Source of the DNA: Nocardia higoensis NBRC 100133
GTDB lineage: Bacteria > Actinomycetota > Actinomycetes > Mycobacteriales > Mycobacteriaceae
Assembly: GCF_000308595.1 (NCBI RefSeq)
Contig: NZ_BAGA01000004.1
Location: forward strand, 62,001-126,000
DNA: 64,000 nt
Direction of reading: 5' to 3'
In this document: positions 16,991 to 26,564 of the stretch, in pieces
Numbering within the stretch: position 1 is the stretch's first letter
Layout of the letters: each line of letters opens with the position of its first letter
The notes under the pieces: generated by a model
The model's database searches: none
What the model saw: only the letters and a program-made list of their open reading frames with translations
What the model was told of the DNA's origin: nothing
Made by a program: the position numbers and the translations under genes

Positions 16991-17611
16991 CTAGGACCCC
17001 GCGAGCACCGCCTGCTTGCCGGCCTTGGCGCCGAAGTAGTCGCCGCCCTTGGCGCGGGTGTTGTCGGTACCCCACTCGCGCTGCTCGCGTTCGGCCGGAA
17101 CCAGATGCGGGATGTGCTTGCGGCAGTGGATGTAGGCCTCCTCGACCTCCACCACCACCCAGCGCTCGGCGATCTTGCCCGCCGTGGCCTCGGGCAGATC
17201 GGGCAGGCTGCGCCGCAGCGTGGCGTCCTCCACGATGCGCGCCGAGCCGTTGATGTGCAGGCCGATCAGGTCCTGCACGAAATCGATCATCAGGATGCCG
17301 ACGTGCGGGTTCTCCACGATGTTGCCGAGACTCGCCATCACCCCGTTGCCCCGGTACTCCGGGTAGACGATCGTGCGTTCGTCGACGACGTGCAGGAAAC
17401 CGGGCGGTCCCGCGCGGAAGGTGTTGTCGCATTCGCCGTTCTTGTCGGCGGTGGCGATGAAGGCCATTTCCATCCGGCCCACGAAATCGATCATCTGCTC
17501 GTTGAGCCGATCCAGAACCTGATCGCTGTAGAAGCGCTCGGCGCGCGCGGTGGTGCCGTAGCGCTCCTGGAGCGCGTGTTCGCCGTCGCTACCGATCTGG
17601 CTGCCCGTCAT
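16991..17611 (-). CDS. Pyridoxamine 5'-phosphate oxidase-like flavin-binding protein
   Basis: This 206-residue split beta-barrel protein has an N-terminal helix, then RMEMAFIATADKNGECDNTFRAGPPGFLHVVDE typical of PNPOx-like proteins. This is followed by YRGNGVMASLGNIVENPHVGILMID and a conserved C-terminal IHCRKHIPHLVP. Such proteins bind FMN or F420 and reduce varied substrates; true PdxH activity is unlikely because the PLP-site signature is absent. The actual substrate cannot be read from the sequence. It is convergent with gtrA, only 18 bases apart. The following 290-base gap (17612-17901) shows nothing beyond possible promoter sequence. Confidence 0.85.
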   Translation of the reverse strand: MTGSQIGSDGEHALQERYGTTARAERFYSDQVLDRLNEQMIDFVGRMEMAFIATADKNGECDNTFRAGPPGFLHVVDERTIVYPEYRGNGVMASLGNIVENPHVGILMIDFVQDLIGLHINGSARIVEDATLRRSLPDLPEATAGKIAERWVVVEVEEAYIHCRKHIPHLVPAEREQREWGTDNTRAKGGDYFGAKAGKQAVLAGS

Positions 17612-17901
17612 TTCTGCCCCCTGGCGGTGGTCGGGGGTCCGGGGATCGTCGTCTGCTCCGCGTCGAACGTCGTTGTTGCTCCGCGTCGATCACATGCCCG
17701 AACCTCGAAAAGCTGAAACTGCGAATAAACCGGAAAACGGGTCCGATCCTAGGCGACGATCAGCGGCCGCGGCTGACAACGGTCATTTCGGTCACCCGAA
17801 TCGCCCTCCTGGGTAACCCGTTGACCTGCAGTGACAATGCGGACCGGACGGCTCTTTCCCGCGCGCGTCGAAATACCCGCCGTGCGGGATTCACAGGACC
17901 G

Positions 17902-20082
17902 TCAGAGCGGTCGGACCGTCACCGGAACACCGTTGAAGATCGCATTTCCGGAAGGCACGTCCACCACCGAATCATCGGTCAGCGCATTGGCATTCACCCC
18001 GGCGTGGGCCCGGGCGACGGTCTGCGAACTCCCGTCGTGGCCCCACCCGTGCGGCAGGCTCACCACGCCCGGCATGATCGTCTCGGTGGGCTCCAACGGC
18101 ACCGTCACCGTGCCCGCCGCCGAGCTGACCACCGCCTGCTCGCCGAGCCCGAGCCGGTCCACATCGGCCGGATTGATCTGCAGTGTGCAGGTGTTCGTAC
18201 CGCTCACCAGCCTCGCCACATTGTGCAGCCAGCTGTTGTTGGAACGTAGGTGCCGTCTGCCGATCAGCACGAATTCCGGGGGCTGCGCCGCGATGTCCGC
18301 CCGCAGCCGGGCGACATCGCTGATCAGTTGCGGGGGAGCCAGGTCCACCCGGCCCGTAGCCGTGCGCAACGCGCCCGGCAGGCGCGGGGTCAGCGGGCCG
18401 AGGTCGATGCCGTGCGGATTGTCGAGCAGCGTCCCCAGATTCAGCGTGCCGCCGTTCCACTCGCCGTACGGGCCGAGGCGCAGCATGAGGTCGATGCGCT
18501 GCTCGGTGCTGTTCTCGCCGATCAGTTCTTCCCGCCGTTGCGGCATGCCCGCCTTGTGCAGCATGCCGGCGATCACCAGTTCGTCGACGGCCGCCACCTG
18601 GCCCCGCGGCCCGTTGTCGCGGTGCTCCCGGCCGGTGAGCGCGGCCGCCAGCCGTACCAGGATCTCGATCTCGGAAGGCTGTCCCGCCGCCGGCGGCACG
18701 AGCGGGCGCGAATACCGCGCGTAGTTGCGCACCGCGAACTGCAACAGCGCGAAGTCGTAATGCGGCGCCTGCACGATGCGTGGCGGCGGCAGGATCACGT
18801 CGGCGTGCCGAGTCGTCTCGTTCAGGTAGCGGTCGACGCTGACCATGAAGTCGAGGCCGGCGAACGCCTCGGCCAGACGCGCGCCGCCCGGAGCCGAGAG
18901 CACCGGATTGCCCGCCACCGTCACCAGCGCCCTGACCTGTCCTTCGCCGGGCGTGCGGATCTCGTCGGCGAGGGTGGCGATCGGGAGTTCACCCATCGCC
19001 TCCGGCAGCCCGCGCACCCGGCTCGACCAGCGGCCGGTCCGGAACGGCTTGCTGCGCACGATTCCCAGCGCGGCGGCGTTCGCGAACATGGCGCCGCCCG
19101 GGCGATCCAGATTGCCGGTGAGGACATTGAGCACATCGACCAGCCACTGGGTGAGCGTGCCGAACTCCGCGGTGCAGGTGCCGATCCTGGCGTAGACCGC
19201 CGCGGTCGGCGCGGCGGCGAGTTCCCGGGCGATGCGGACCACGGTCTCGGCGGGCACGCCCGTGCGCGCTGTCACGGCCTGCGGGGTGAAATCCGCCGCC
19301 GCCGCACGCACCTCGTCCAGACCATCGACCGGCAGCCGCAGATCGGTCAGTTCCTCGGCGAAAAGCGTATGGACCAGCCCGAACAGCAGATAGGCGTCGG
19401 AGCCGGGGCGGATGAACAGATGCTCGTCGGCCAGCCTCGCGGTCCTGGTCACCCGCGGATCGACCACGACCAGCCGGCCGCCGCGCTTGCGCAGCGCCGA
19501 GAGCCTGCCAGGGAAATCCGGCGCGGTGCACAGCGACCCGTTGGACTCCAGCGGATTGGCGCCGAGCATCAACAGGTAGTCGGTGCGATCCAGATCGGGT
19601 ACCGCGACGGTCAGCGGGTCGCCGAACATCAGCCCCGAGGACACCTGCTTGGGCATCTGGTCGGCGGTGCTGGCGGAGAACAGATTCTTGGTGCCGACGG
19701 CCCTGATCAGCATCGGCAGGTACAGCGCACCCGAGACGGTGTGCGCGTTCGGGTTTCCGACGTACAGCGCGGCCGCCTGCGCGCCGTGCTCGGCGACCAG
19801 CGCCGGAAACCGTTCGGCGATGTAGTCGAAGGCTTCGTCCCAGCTCGCCTCGCGATGGCGGCCGGTGGCGCGGTCACGGATCAGCGGTTCGACGAGGCGG
19901 TCCGGGTCCTCGTCGAGGCGACCGAGGCTGGCGCCCTTGGGACAGAGGAATCCCTTGCTGAACGGATCGTTCTTGTCGCCGCGCACCGCGAGCACGCGGT
20001 CCTCGGCGTCGAGAGTGATCTCGAGGCCGCAGACCGCCTCACAGAGCGGGCAGGTGCGCAACATGTTCCGGCCGGAGGTCAT
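17902..20082 (-). CDS. Molybdopterin (bis-MGD) oxidoreductase with one [4Fe-4S] site
   Basis: This 726-residue enzyme of the DMSO-reductase superfamily has an N-terminal CPLCEAVCGLEI and downstream CPKG, giving the Cys-x2-Cys-x3-Cys...Cys set for one [4Fe-4S] cluster. Motifs GANPLESNGS, VVDPRVTRTA, HLFIRPGSDA and a C-terminal dinucleotide-binding domain (SLPHGWGHD) follow. There is no twin-arginine signal, so it is cytoplasmic. The residue that would bind Mo near SASTADQMPK is not an obvious Cys or Sec. Formate dehydrogenase-like or assimilatory nitrate reductase-like roles cannot be separated, and no accessory subunit or sulphurtransferase gene lies nearby. ATG 20082 is used; an in-frame start at 20187 would add 35 residues with no conserved sequence. 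Confidence 0.9.
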   Translation of the reverse strand: MTSGRNMLRTCPLCEAVCGLEITLDAEDRVLAVRGDKNDPFSKGFLCPKGASLGRLDEDPDRLVEPLIRDRATGRHREASWDEAFDYIAERFPALVAEHGAQAAALYVGNPNAHTVSGALYLPMLIRAVGTKNLFSASTADQMPKQVSSGLMFGDPLTVAVPDLDRTDYLLMLGANPLESNGSLCTAPDFPGRLSALRKRGGRLVVVDPRVTRTARLADEHLFIRPGSDAYLLFGLVHTLFAEELTDLRLPVDGLDEVRAAAADFTPQAVTARTGVPAETVVRIARELAAAPTAAVYARIGTCTAEFGTLTQWLVDVLNVLTGNLDRPGGAMFANAAALGIVRSKPFRTGRWSSRVRGLPEAMGELPIATLADEIRTPGEGQVRALVTVAGNPVLSAPGGARLAEAFAGLDFMVSVDRYLNETTRHADVILPPPRIVQAPHYDFALLQFAVRNYARYSRPLVPPAAGQPSEIEILVRLAAALTGREHRDNGPRGQVAAVDELVIAGMLHKAGMPQRREELIGENSTEQRIDLMLRLGPYGEWNGGTLNLGTLLDNPHGIDLGPLTPRLPGALRTATGRVDLAPPQLISDVARLRADIAAQPPEFVLIGRRHLRSNNSWLHNVARLVSGTNTCTLQINPADVDRLGLGEQAVVSSAAGTVTVPLEPTETIMPGVVSLPHGWGHDGSSQTVARAHAGVNANALTDDSVVDVPSGNAIFNGVPVTVRPL

Positions 20083-20178
20083 GTCCGCAATCTTCGTCGC
20101 GCCGGGGAGCGGGCACAGCCATCTCGGCGACATTCGCCCGAGAATTTCTCCCGCGAGCGCGTGCCGGGCAACGAGAAA

Positions 20179-20207
20179 GACCGGCATCCGCCACGCGGAT
20201 GCCGGTC
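20179..20207 (-). terminator. Hairpin terminator after the small gene at 20294
   Basis: GACCGGCATCCGC pairs perfectly with GCGGATGCCGGTC around a 3-nt loop, 87 bases beyond the stop of the minus-strand gene at 20294-20788. It lies in the gap before the oxidoreductase start. Confidence 0.75.
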
Positions 20208-20293
20208 GAGCAGCGGGGTAGTGCGGGCCGCCGCTGCGCAGAGGAAGGAGTCCGCCTATCGGCGGAGAACTTTCGGCTGGTGGGCGTGCGGCT

Positions 20294-20788
20294 TCAGCAG
20301 GCGACGCTGGTCAGCTGCGCGCGGCGACGGCTCGAGGCCGAACGGACGGCGGCGGCCACGGCGACCACCGGCGGGACCCAGCGGGCCTCGTGCGGCGCGA
20401 CGCCCCAGCTGGCCGAACCGGCCGACAGCTTGCTGGGCGGCAGCGGCACGCCCGCGCCGTCGGTGTAGACGATCGCGCCGGCTTCGCGCAGCGCGTCGAG
20501 CGCCATCGCGGCCTTGCGCAGACCGGTCACCAGGTGAATCTCACGACGCTCGGTGCCGGGTACCTCGATCACCGGGCCGCTGAGGTTGTTCGCGCGCATG
20601 AAGCGCCGGACCTCGCCTGCCAGTTCGCCGCTGATCTCGATGGCCGAGATCTCGTCGTCGGTGATCAGGCACAGCCCGTTGGCCGTTTCTGCGACCGTCC
20701 ACCCACGCTGGATGTAGTCCTGCGCCGCGGCGTCCATGTCGGCCGCGGAGACGGAAGTCGGAAACGTGGTGCGCACTGTTTTCTCCAT
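20294..20788 (-). CDS. Hypothetical cytosolic protein, ~164 residues
   Basis: I do not firmly recognise this gene. The protein has an N-terminal part with AAQDYIQRGWTVAETANGLCL, then a strand-rich stretch ending VPGTERREIHLVTGLRKAAM. The C-terminal part VPLPPSKLSAGSASWGVAP faintly recalls the end of the primase-polymerase N-terminal domain of actinobacterial primases. No catalytic acid triad is evident, so activity is doubtful. ATG 20788 is used; ATG 20818 is in frame and equally weak in ribosome signal. It is divergent from the DUF4282 gene and has its own terminator. Confidence 0.7.
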   Translation of the reverse strand: MEKTVRTTFPTSVSAADMDAAAQDYIQRGWTVAETANGLCLITDDEISAIEISGELAGEVRRFMRANNLSGPVIEVPGTERREIHLVTGLRKAAMALDALREAGAIVYTDGAGVPLPPSKLSAGSASWGVAPHEARWVPPVVAVAAAVRSASSRRRAQLTSVAC

Positions 20789-21021
20789 TCCCGGATAGCT
20801 CTGGGGTCCTGCGTTCATGGGGCGTATCGACAGGCGAGGGGCCGCGCGTTACGCCTTCTCGGAAAAATTTCTCGAGTGTGCAGTACGTCTCATTCGGCGA
20901 GGAAGTGTATCGCTTCGATCTCGGTCTTCTCACAACCGGGCACCTATGTCACGGTATGCACCGTAGTGACCTCTTGCGTCAGCGGTGGTTTCGCCACGGT
21001 GCAGAGGGGCAGTATGCGTGC

Positions 21022-21603
21022 ATGAGCGACTCCGGCGCGCACGGTGACCCGATCGAAGGCAGGGAATCCGTTCCGGGCGAATTCGAGACCGAATCCCGGT
21101 GGACCACCTGGAAGGCTTCGGCTTTGCGCAGGCCGGCCGGCCAGGCCGAGGCCGAGCCGGACGACGAGCCCGCCCGGCCGTTCCGCAGCCGCCGCGACTT
21201 CCGCCGTTGGGTGGGTGATGCCGTCGGCGCCTTGCTGGACGTGCAGTTCCAGCGCTCCGCCACCCGGACCCTGTTGCCGCTGGCCTATCTGCTCGGCCTG
21301 ATCTTCGCCTTCGCGGTGCCGATCGCGGTGGTGGTGCTGATGTGGGAGGTCACCTTCGTCCTGGGCATCCTGGCCGCGCTGGTGGCGATACCGCTGGGCC
21401 TGACCATCGCCGCCGTCGTGCGCCTGATGCTCGAATTCCTCGTCAATGCCTCCCGGTTGGCGACCAGGGTGGAGCACATCAGCGAGCTGGCCGACGATCT
21501 TTTCCAGGCGCTCTCGGATGTCGCCGAACCGGTCAACCAGCTCTCCGAGGATGTGCGCGCGGTCCAGTTCTGGCGATTCCGGCGCGGAAATTCGCGGAAA
21601 TAG
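21022..21603 (+). CDS. DUF4282 membrane protein
   Basis: This 193-residue protein has a ~75-residue charged N-terminal tail, then GALLDVQFQRSATRTLLPLAYLLG. Two membrane helices with the layout of DUF4282 proteins follow, and a C-terminal amphipathic helix (ELADDLFQALSDV). Function of the family is unknown; it is common in actinobacteria, sometimes near septation or envelope genes. The ATG at 21022 is chosen because coding composition begins there; earlier in-frame starts run into the divergent promoter. Confidence 0.8.
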   Translation: MSDSGAHGDPIEGRESVPGEFETESRWTTWKASALRRPAGQAEAEPDDEPARPFRSRRDFRRWVGDAVGALLDVQFQRSATRTLLPLAYLLGLIFAFAVPIAVVVLMWEVTFVLGILAALVAIPLGLTIAAVVRLMLEFLVNASRLATRVEHISELADDLFQALSDVAEPVNQLSEDVRAVQFWRFRRGNSRK

Positions 21604-21748
21604 CGAGTGCGTAGCTCGGCGAGCTCTCGCTGTGCCCCTTGATATCTGGTGTTGCGCCGCGCGGGATCTGTTGTGAAACAATGCCGTTCGGGTGACACGC
21701 ATCGATTGCGGAGCCACCGGACGTATCTCAGGGGCTCTAGGGGGACGT

Positions 21749-22624
21749 ATGGTTCTGTCGCAGCTGACCACCGGATCGACGATGCCGCGAAGACGGCTGG
21801 GCCGGAATCTTCGTGATCTGCGCACGCGAGCGAGAATGACGACGCGGACCGCCGCCCGACATCTGGAATGGTCCGAAGCGAAGATCTGGCGGATCGAAAC
21901 CGGTCAGACCTCGCTGCGCAGTCTCGATGTGGAAGCGATGTGCAAGGTCTACGGCGCGCCCGCCGAGATGGTCGGCCCGCTGGCCGCATTGGCCAAGGAG
22001 ACCAAGGCCAGGGGCTGGTGGACCGCCTATACCGATGTGGTCGCCGAGGGCTTCGACATCTACATCGGTCTCGAGGAAGCCGCCCGTCAGCTGGCCGGCT
22101 ACGAGACCGACCTGATCCCCGGCCTGCTGCAGACCGAGGCCTACACCCGCGCCCTGCTGCGTGCCGCCAGGCCCCAGGCCACCGCCACCGAACTCGAGCG
22201 CCGGGTGGAGCTGCGCCGCACCAGGCAACTGCTGCTCACCCGTCCCGGCGCACCGCTGCGCGTGGACATGGTGATCCCGGAGGCCGTCCTGCGCCATCGC
22301 ATCGGCGGTCCCGCGGTCGTGGCCGAACAGCTCGACCACCTGCGCCGGATCTGTGACCTCCCGACGGTGCGCCTGCGCGTGATCCCCGACGGATCGGACT
22401 TCCACGCGGGCATGGAGACCGGCAGTTTCGGCATTCTCGAGTTCCCGGCCGACGGCACGGTCGAACCCGAGCCGCCCGTGGTCTACGTCGAGGCGTTCAC
22501 CGGGCCGGTCTACCTCGACAAGGAAGCCGACTTCGCCCGTTACCGGTCGGCATTCGCGAATATCGCCGCCGCCGCGGTGGACGCCCGCGAATTGCTCGAC
22601 GACGCCGTCGCCGCCCTGGCCTGA
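21749..22624 (+). CDS. XRE-family regulator with DUF5753 (Scr1-type)
   Basis: This 291-residue protein has an N-terminal helix-turn-helix (LGRNLRDLRTRARMTTRTAARHL, then SEAKIWRIETG) and a C-terminal DUF5753 domain: PGLLQTEAYTRALL, RRTRQLLLTRP, TVRLRVIPDG and FGILEFP. This pairing is abundant in streptomycetes and nocardiae. It is often encoded beside a small DUF397 protein acting as a toxin-antitoxin or developmental switch; no DUF397 gene is present here. AGGGGG four bases before the ATG at 21749 fixes the start. It converges on rmlC with only 25 bases between. Confidence 0.9.
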   Translation: MVLSQLTTGSTMPRRRLGRNLRDLRTRARMTTRTAARHLEWSEAKIWRIETGQTSLRSLDVEAMCKVYGAPAEMVGPLAALAKETKARGWWTAYTDVVAEGFDIYIGLEEAARQLAGYETDLIPGLLQTEAYTRALLRAARPQATATELERRVELRRTRQLLLTRPGAPLRVDMVIPEAVLRHRIGGPAVVAEQLDHLRRICDLPTVRLRVIPDGSDFHAGMETGSFGILEFPADGTVEPEPPVVYVEAFTGPVYLDKEADFARYRSAFANIAAAAVDARELLDDAVAALA

Positions 22625-22649
22625 CCCGGCTCGGCGTGCCCGGGCCGTA

Positions 22650-23198
22650 TCAGCGCAGGCGCGGCGCCGCCAGGTCCTTGGGCGAGCGCAGGTAGGTCAG
22701 CGGAGTACCGTCGCGCCCCACCTTCGGCCAGTCGATGGCCAGCGTGGGATCGAAGGCGTCGATGTCGTGATCGGCCTCGGGCGTGTACTCGAGCGAGCAC
22801 AGGTAGGTGACGGTCGATTCGTCCTCCAGCGAGAGGATCGCGTGCCCGAGGCCTTCGGACAGGAACACCGAGCGCCGGTCCACGTCGTCGATCAGCACGC
22901 TGTCCCAGTGCCCGTAGGTGGGCGAGCCCGGCCGCAGGTCGACCACCACGTCGAGGAACGCGCCGCGCACGCAGGTCACGTACTTGGCCTGGCCGGGCGG
23001 GTCCTCGGTGTAGTGGATGCCGCGCAGCACACCCGCCGCCGACACCGACGTGTTCACCTGGCGCAGATCCATCGGGCGGCCGGTCGCCTTCTCGAACTCC
23101 GAGGCCTTGAACGATTCGGCGAACGCCCCGCGCTCGTCGGTCAGCACCCGCGGGGTGATCACCCAGGCGCCGGGGACCGTCAATTCCCGGATGTCCAT
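22650..23198 (-). CDS. rmlC: dTDP-4-dehydrorhamnose 3,5-epimerase RmlC
   Basis: This 182-residue cupin has the usual family length, with RGIHYT (catalytic His), DVVVDLRPGSPTYG and VFLSEGLGHAILSLED. It inverts C3 and C5 of dTDP-4-keto-6-deoxyglucose, the third step to dTDP-rhamnose. Rhamnose forms the linker that joins arabinogalactan to peptidoglycan. It lies one base after the rmlA stop, so the two are one transcript. rmlB is 4.3 kb away on the other strand and rmlD is not in the window. Confidence 0.95.
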   Translation of the reverse strand: MDIRELTVPGAWVITPRVLTDERGAFAESFKASEFEKATGRPMDLRQVNTSVSAAGVLRGIHYTEDPPGQAKYVTCVRGAFLDVVVDLRPGSPTYGHWDSVLIDDVDRRSVFLSEGLGHAILSLEDESTVTYLCSLEYTPEADHDIDAFDPTLAIDWPKVGRDGTPLTYLRSPKDLAAPRLR

Positions 23199-23199
23199 C

Positions 23200-24072
23200 T
23201 CACCAATCCCGTCCGCGCTCGAGCAGGTCGAGCAGATAACTGCCGTAGCCGGAGCGCACCAGTGGTTCGGCCAGCGCCCGGAGTTGTTCGTCGTCGATGT
23301 ACCCGCGCCGCCAGGCCACCTCTTCGGGTACCCCGATCTTGAGTCCCTGCCGCTGTTCGATGGTGCGCACGTAGTTGGCCGCGTCCAGCAGCGAGTCGAA
23401 GGTGCCGGTGTCCAGCCACGCGGTGCCGCGGGCCAGCACGTCCACCCGCAACCGTCCCTGTTCCAGATACGCCCGGTTGATATCGGTGATCTCGTATTCC
23501 CCGCGATCGGAGGGTCGTAGCCCGCGGGCGATCTCCACCACGTCGTTGTCGTAGAAGTACAGGCCGGGAATGGCGTAGTTCGAGCGCGGCTTCTTCGGCT
23601 TCTCCTCGATCGAGACCGCCTTGCCGTCGGCGAATTCGATGACGCCGTAGGCGGTGGGGTCGAAGACCCGGTAGGCGAAGATGGCGCCGCCGTCGAGATC
23701 GGTGAAGCGGTCCAGGCTGGTGCCGAGCCCCGGTCCGTGGAAGATGTTGTCGCCCAGCACGAGCGCGACCGGACCATCGCCGATGTGCTCGGCGCCGAGG
23801 ACGAAGGCGCGCGCCAGCCCGTCGGGCTCCGGCTGCACCACGTAGTCGATCGAGATGCCGAACCGGCTGCCGTCGCCGAGCAGGCGGCGGAAGGCCCGCG
23901 CGTCCTCGGGAGTCGTGATGACCAGCACCTCGGTGATGCCCGCGAGCATCAGGGTGGACAGCGGGTAGTACACCATCGGCTTGTCGTAGACCGGCACGAG
24001 TTGCTTGCTCACCCCGCGCGTGATGGGGTGCAGCCGCGAACCGGTACCGCCCGCCAGGATGATTCCACGCAT
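23200..24072 (-). CDS. rmlA: Glucose-1-phosphate thymidylyltransferase RmlA
   Basis: This 290-residue nucleotidyltransferase has the signature [20 protein letters not shown], then [28 protein letters not shown] and WLDTGT. It makes dTDP-glucose from dTTP and glucose-1-phosphate, the entry step of the rhamnose pathway. The start at 24072 matches the family N-terminus [16 protein letters not shown] box 7 nt before the ATG hints at a short or absent leader, but this is weaker than in neighbouring genes. Confidence 0.97.
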   Translation of the reverse strand: MRGIILAGGTGSRLHPITRGVSKQLVPVYDKPMVYYPLSTLMLAGITEVLVITTPEDARAFRRLLGDGSRFGISIDYVVQPEPDGLARAFVLGAEHIGDGPVALVLGDNIFHGPGLGTSLDRFTDLDGGAIFAYRVFDPTAYGVIEFADGKAVSIEEKPKKPRSNYAIPGLYFYDNDVVEIARGLRPSDRGEYEITDINRAYLEQGRLRVDVLARGTAWLDTGTFDSLLDAANYVRTIEQRQGLKIGVPEEVAWRRGYIDDEQLRALAEPLVRSGYGSYLLDLLERGRDW

Positions 24073-24299
24073 GTCCTGAAGTCTGCCAGTCCCGCCGCCG
24101 CTCGGCTTCGGTGAGGTTCCGGGTAGCGCACGATTGCGTCACGGGGGTTCCGGAATCGGGCGCACAGGCCGAAAAATGTTGCGTGGATCACATTACTGTG
24201 GTCTTCTGAAATGACAATGTGTGAGATGTCGACGCCGACGCTCGCCCCGGTCGCGCACGCGATCCGGTCGCCGTCGTGTCGGCGGCGAGGCGGTGCGTG

Positions 24300-25265
24300 A
24301 TGGTTGTGCTCAATCCGGAAGGGCCGAGCGCTCCCGCGCGGCTGCTGATGGCGACCTGCCGGGGTGTGGTGCGGCCCGCCCTGCGCGTCACACCGATCAA
24401 CCGGACCACCATTCCGGTCGGGGCCCTGGCCGTCGAAGGCCTGGCCCGGTTGCGCCCGCACCCGCGCGGCATCGAACGCGAGCAGGTCACCATGCCCGGT
24501 TTCCGCATGGAGATCATTCGTCCGGCGGGCGCTGCCCGGGCCCTGCGCCACGGCGCCTTGCTGTACATGCACGGCGGCGGCTTCGCGCTCTGCGGCCTGG
24601 AGACGCACCGGCCGGTCGCGGCCAGCCTGGCGCGGCGCACCGGCATGGCCGTGGTCAATGTCGAATACCGCCAGCTGCCCGGCCGCAGCATCACCCAGTC
24701 CGTCGACGACTGCGTCACCGCCTATCGCTGGCTGCTGCGCCACGGCGCGTCCGCGTCGCGCATCGTCTTCGCGGGCGACTCGGCGGGCGGCTACCTGAGC
24801 TTCGCCACCGCGCTGCGCACCATCGAACGGGGCCTGCCGACCCCCGCGGGTCTGATCGGCCTGAGCCCGCTCCTCGATCTCGACTACGCCGCCAAGCGCG
24901 ACTACATGAACGTCGCGCTCGACCCCTACATCCCGCTCTCGGCCCTGGAGGCGGTGGTGCGCCTCGGCGCGGAGATCGACGGCGTCCTCGACCCGCTGCT
25001 CTCCCCGGTCAACGGCATCCTGGCCGGCTTGCCGCCGGTGCTGCTCATCGCCGCCGAGGACGAGGTGCTGCGCTACGACGCCGAACTGATGGCCGAGCGG
25101 CTCAGTGCGGCCGGCGTCCCGCACGCGCTGGAACTGTGGCGCGGTCAGGTCCACGCCTTCACCACCATCTGGCCCGGTCTGCCGGAGAGCCGGGCCGCGC
25201 TCGGCCGGGCGGCCCGCTTCGTGCGCACCTGCGTGGCCGCCGGTGAGCAGGCTCGGACGGCCTGA
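24300..25265 (+). CDS. Alpha/beta hydrolase of the hormone-sensitive-lipase type
   Basis: This ~321-residue esterase or lipase has the oxyanion motif YMHGGGFALCG, the nucleophile elbow FAGDSAGGYLS, an acid near LLIAAEDEVLRYDAE and the late His in GQVHAFTTIWP. This is the full triad of the HSL group (Lip proteins of mycobacteria). The likely substrate is a short or medium-chain ester. ATG 24300 is preferred because GAGG lies upstream; GTG 24276 is also possible. A perfect terminator follows. It divides rmlA from the downstream cluster and has no obvious pathway link to rhamnose. Confidence 0.88.
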   Translation: MVVLNPEGPSAPARLLMATCRGVVRPALRVTPINRTTIPVGALAVEGLARLRPHPRGIEREQVTMPGFRMEIIRPAGAARALRHGALLYMHGGGFALCGLETHRPVAASLARRTGMAVVNVEYRQLPGRSITQSVDDCVTAYRWLLRHGASASRIVFAGDSAGGYLSFATALRTIERGLPTPAGLIGLSPLLDLDYAAKRDYMNVALDPYIPLSALEAVVRLGAEIDGVLDPLLSPVNGILAGLPPVLLIAAEDEVLRYDAELMAERLSAAGVPHALELWRGQVHAFTTIWPGLPESRAALGRAARFVRTCVAAGEQARTA

Positions 25266-25288
25266 TTCGCTCGGCCGGACGAGTCGAT

Positions 25289-25320
25289 GAACCCCGCTCC
25301 GGGACGCCGGAGCGGGGTTC
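25289..25320 (+). terminator. Terminator after the hydrolase gene
   Basis: A perfect 14-bp stem (25289-25302 with 25307-25320) has the loop GACG. Nearly the same stem sequence recurs at 26565-26598 after the second glycine-rich paralogue. Confidence 0.8.
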
Positions 25321-25486
25321 GATTCCCGATTCCCCATCACGCCCGCAACCCGATCGGATCGGCTGCCACCCGATTCCCCTTCGGACAGCGGCGGCCCGCA
25401 TGGTCAAAAAGAGCTGTGCGGCAATTGAATCGCAACTGCCGATGCCGGTGGGCATCCACTGCCGGACGGATCTGTTGTGGAAAAAA

Positions 25487-25520
25487 CGAAGTCCCCGCCC
25501 TGATTCGGGCGGGGACTTCG
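25487..25520 (-). terminator. Rho-independent terminator after glycine-rich paralogue 1
   Basis: A perfect 14-bp stem (25487-25500 with 25507-25520) has a 6-nt loop. On the minus strand it is followed by TTTTTT (25486-25481), 21 bases past the gene stop. This is the most textbook intrinsic terminator for a protein gene in the window. Confidence 0.93.
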
Positions 25521-25540
25521 AAGAATGCGATGACCGGCGA

Positions 25541-26245
25541 TTACTTGGCCGGCGCGCTGAACGGCTGGTTGATGGTGGCGAAGTACTGGATCGCGGCGCC
25601 GATCGCGACGGGCGCGGTCACCAGGATCTGACCGGCGAGGGTGCCGATCGCGCCGACGGCGAGGATGCCGCCGATGCAGCCGATGGCGGCGGCGGGGATG
25701 AAGGGACCGAACAGGCCGACGATGGTGGCCGAGGCGACGGTGGCGCCGGCGATGCCGCCGAGGACGCAGCCGAGCGCGCCGCCGCCGAGGCCGCCGACGA
25801 GGGTGCCGATGGTGGCGCCCATGGAGATGGTGCTGGTCAGGCGGCTCCAGGCGGCCTGCTCACGGTCGTACTCGCTCTTCCAGGGGGCCTTGTCCTCGTA
25901 GGGCAGGGCGACCGGCTTGTAGACGGCCTTGTCGAGGTCGAACTGCGGAGTCAGGGTCGCGGTCCGCTCGGACACCTCGGCGGCGATCGGGAACTCGAAC
26001 TCGTCGACGCGGAAGGTCAGCGGGGTGCCGGCCAGGGTGTCGCCGTTGGCGGCCTTGATCTTCAGTGCGTTGTCTTCGACGACCAGCGAGCCGGAGTCGA
26101 TCGAGATGATCGACTGGGTGTCGGTGGCCTCAGCGGTGAAATTCACCGCGCTGGGCTCGGCCGGTGCGGCATTGGCGGTTCCCGCGGCGACACCGAGAGC
26201 GGCGATCAGCAGTGCGGAGGTTGCGGCGAATTTCTTCAAGATCAT
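25541..26245 (-). CDS. Secreted glycine-rich hydrophobic protein, paralogue 1
   Basis: This 234-residue protein is of unknown function. It has a signal peptide (MILKKFAATSALLIAALGVA, likely cut after ANA) and a strand-rich middle domain of about 85 residues (GTPLTFRVDEFEFPIAAE). A Lys/Asp/Trp-rich link (YEDKAPWKSEYDRE) leads to a ~95-residue C-terminal half packed with Gly, Ala, Val and Ile in GxxxG spacing, including two short Cys motifs, GCVLGG and GCIGG. The last part suggests glycine-zipper membrane insertion or self-assembly. AGGAA precedes the ATG. A very similar copy lies 375 bases upstream on the same strand. Similar secreted proteins recur in nocardioform genomes as I recall, with no known role. 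Confidence 0.85.
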   Translation of the reverse strand: MILKKFAATSALLIAALGVAAGTANAAPAEPSAVNFTAEATDTQSIISIDSGSLVVEDNALKIKAANGDTLAGTPLTFRVDEFEFPIAAEVSERTATLTPQFDLDKAVYKPVALPYEDKAPWKSEYDREQAAWSRLTSTISMGATIGTLVGGLGGGALGCVLGGIAGATVASATIVGLFGPFIPAAAIGCIGGILAVGAIGTLAGQILVTAPVAIGAAIQYFATINQPFSAPAK

Positions 26246-26564
26246 TCTGGGATTCCTGGATCTGGCTCGAATGGAGTTGTGGCAAACAGATCGAAAACCT
26301 ATCCGGACAACAGCTGGTGAACGAATCGGGAGTTTCAGATCACATTTGAGTCACCGGCTGGCAAACCGATCGGGACGGCTGCGGAAAACCCTTCCGCCCG
26401 AACGCATTCCGGACAAACCCGGGAAGCGGGCCAGGAATGTGTTTCTCGGCATGATGAGAGAATGATCACAGCCGCGGATACGTGGTGATCTCGGCGGCGG
26501 GCTGGAGCCCCGAGCCGCAACCACCCCGGCTGCCGGAGCGCCGAGCCCCTCGGGACGAAACAGG
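26246..26564. other. Intergenic region between the two paralogues
   Basis: This gap carries the promoter region of paralogue 1 and the end zone of paralogue 2. It is lower in GC near 26275-26350 than its surroundings. I see no credible gene; short open frames on both strands lack ribosome sites. No insertion-sequence ends or target duplications were found flanking the duplication. Confidence 0.5.
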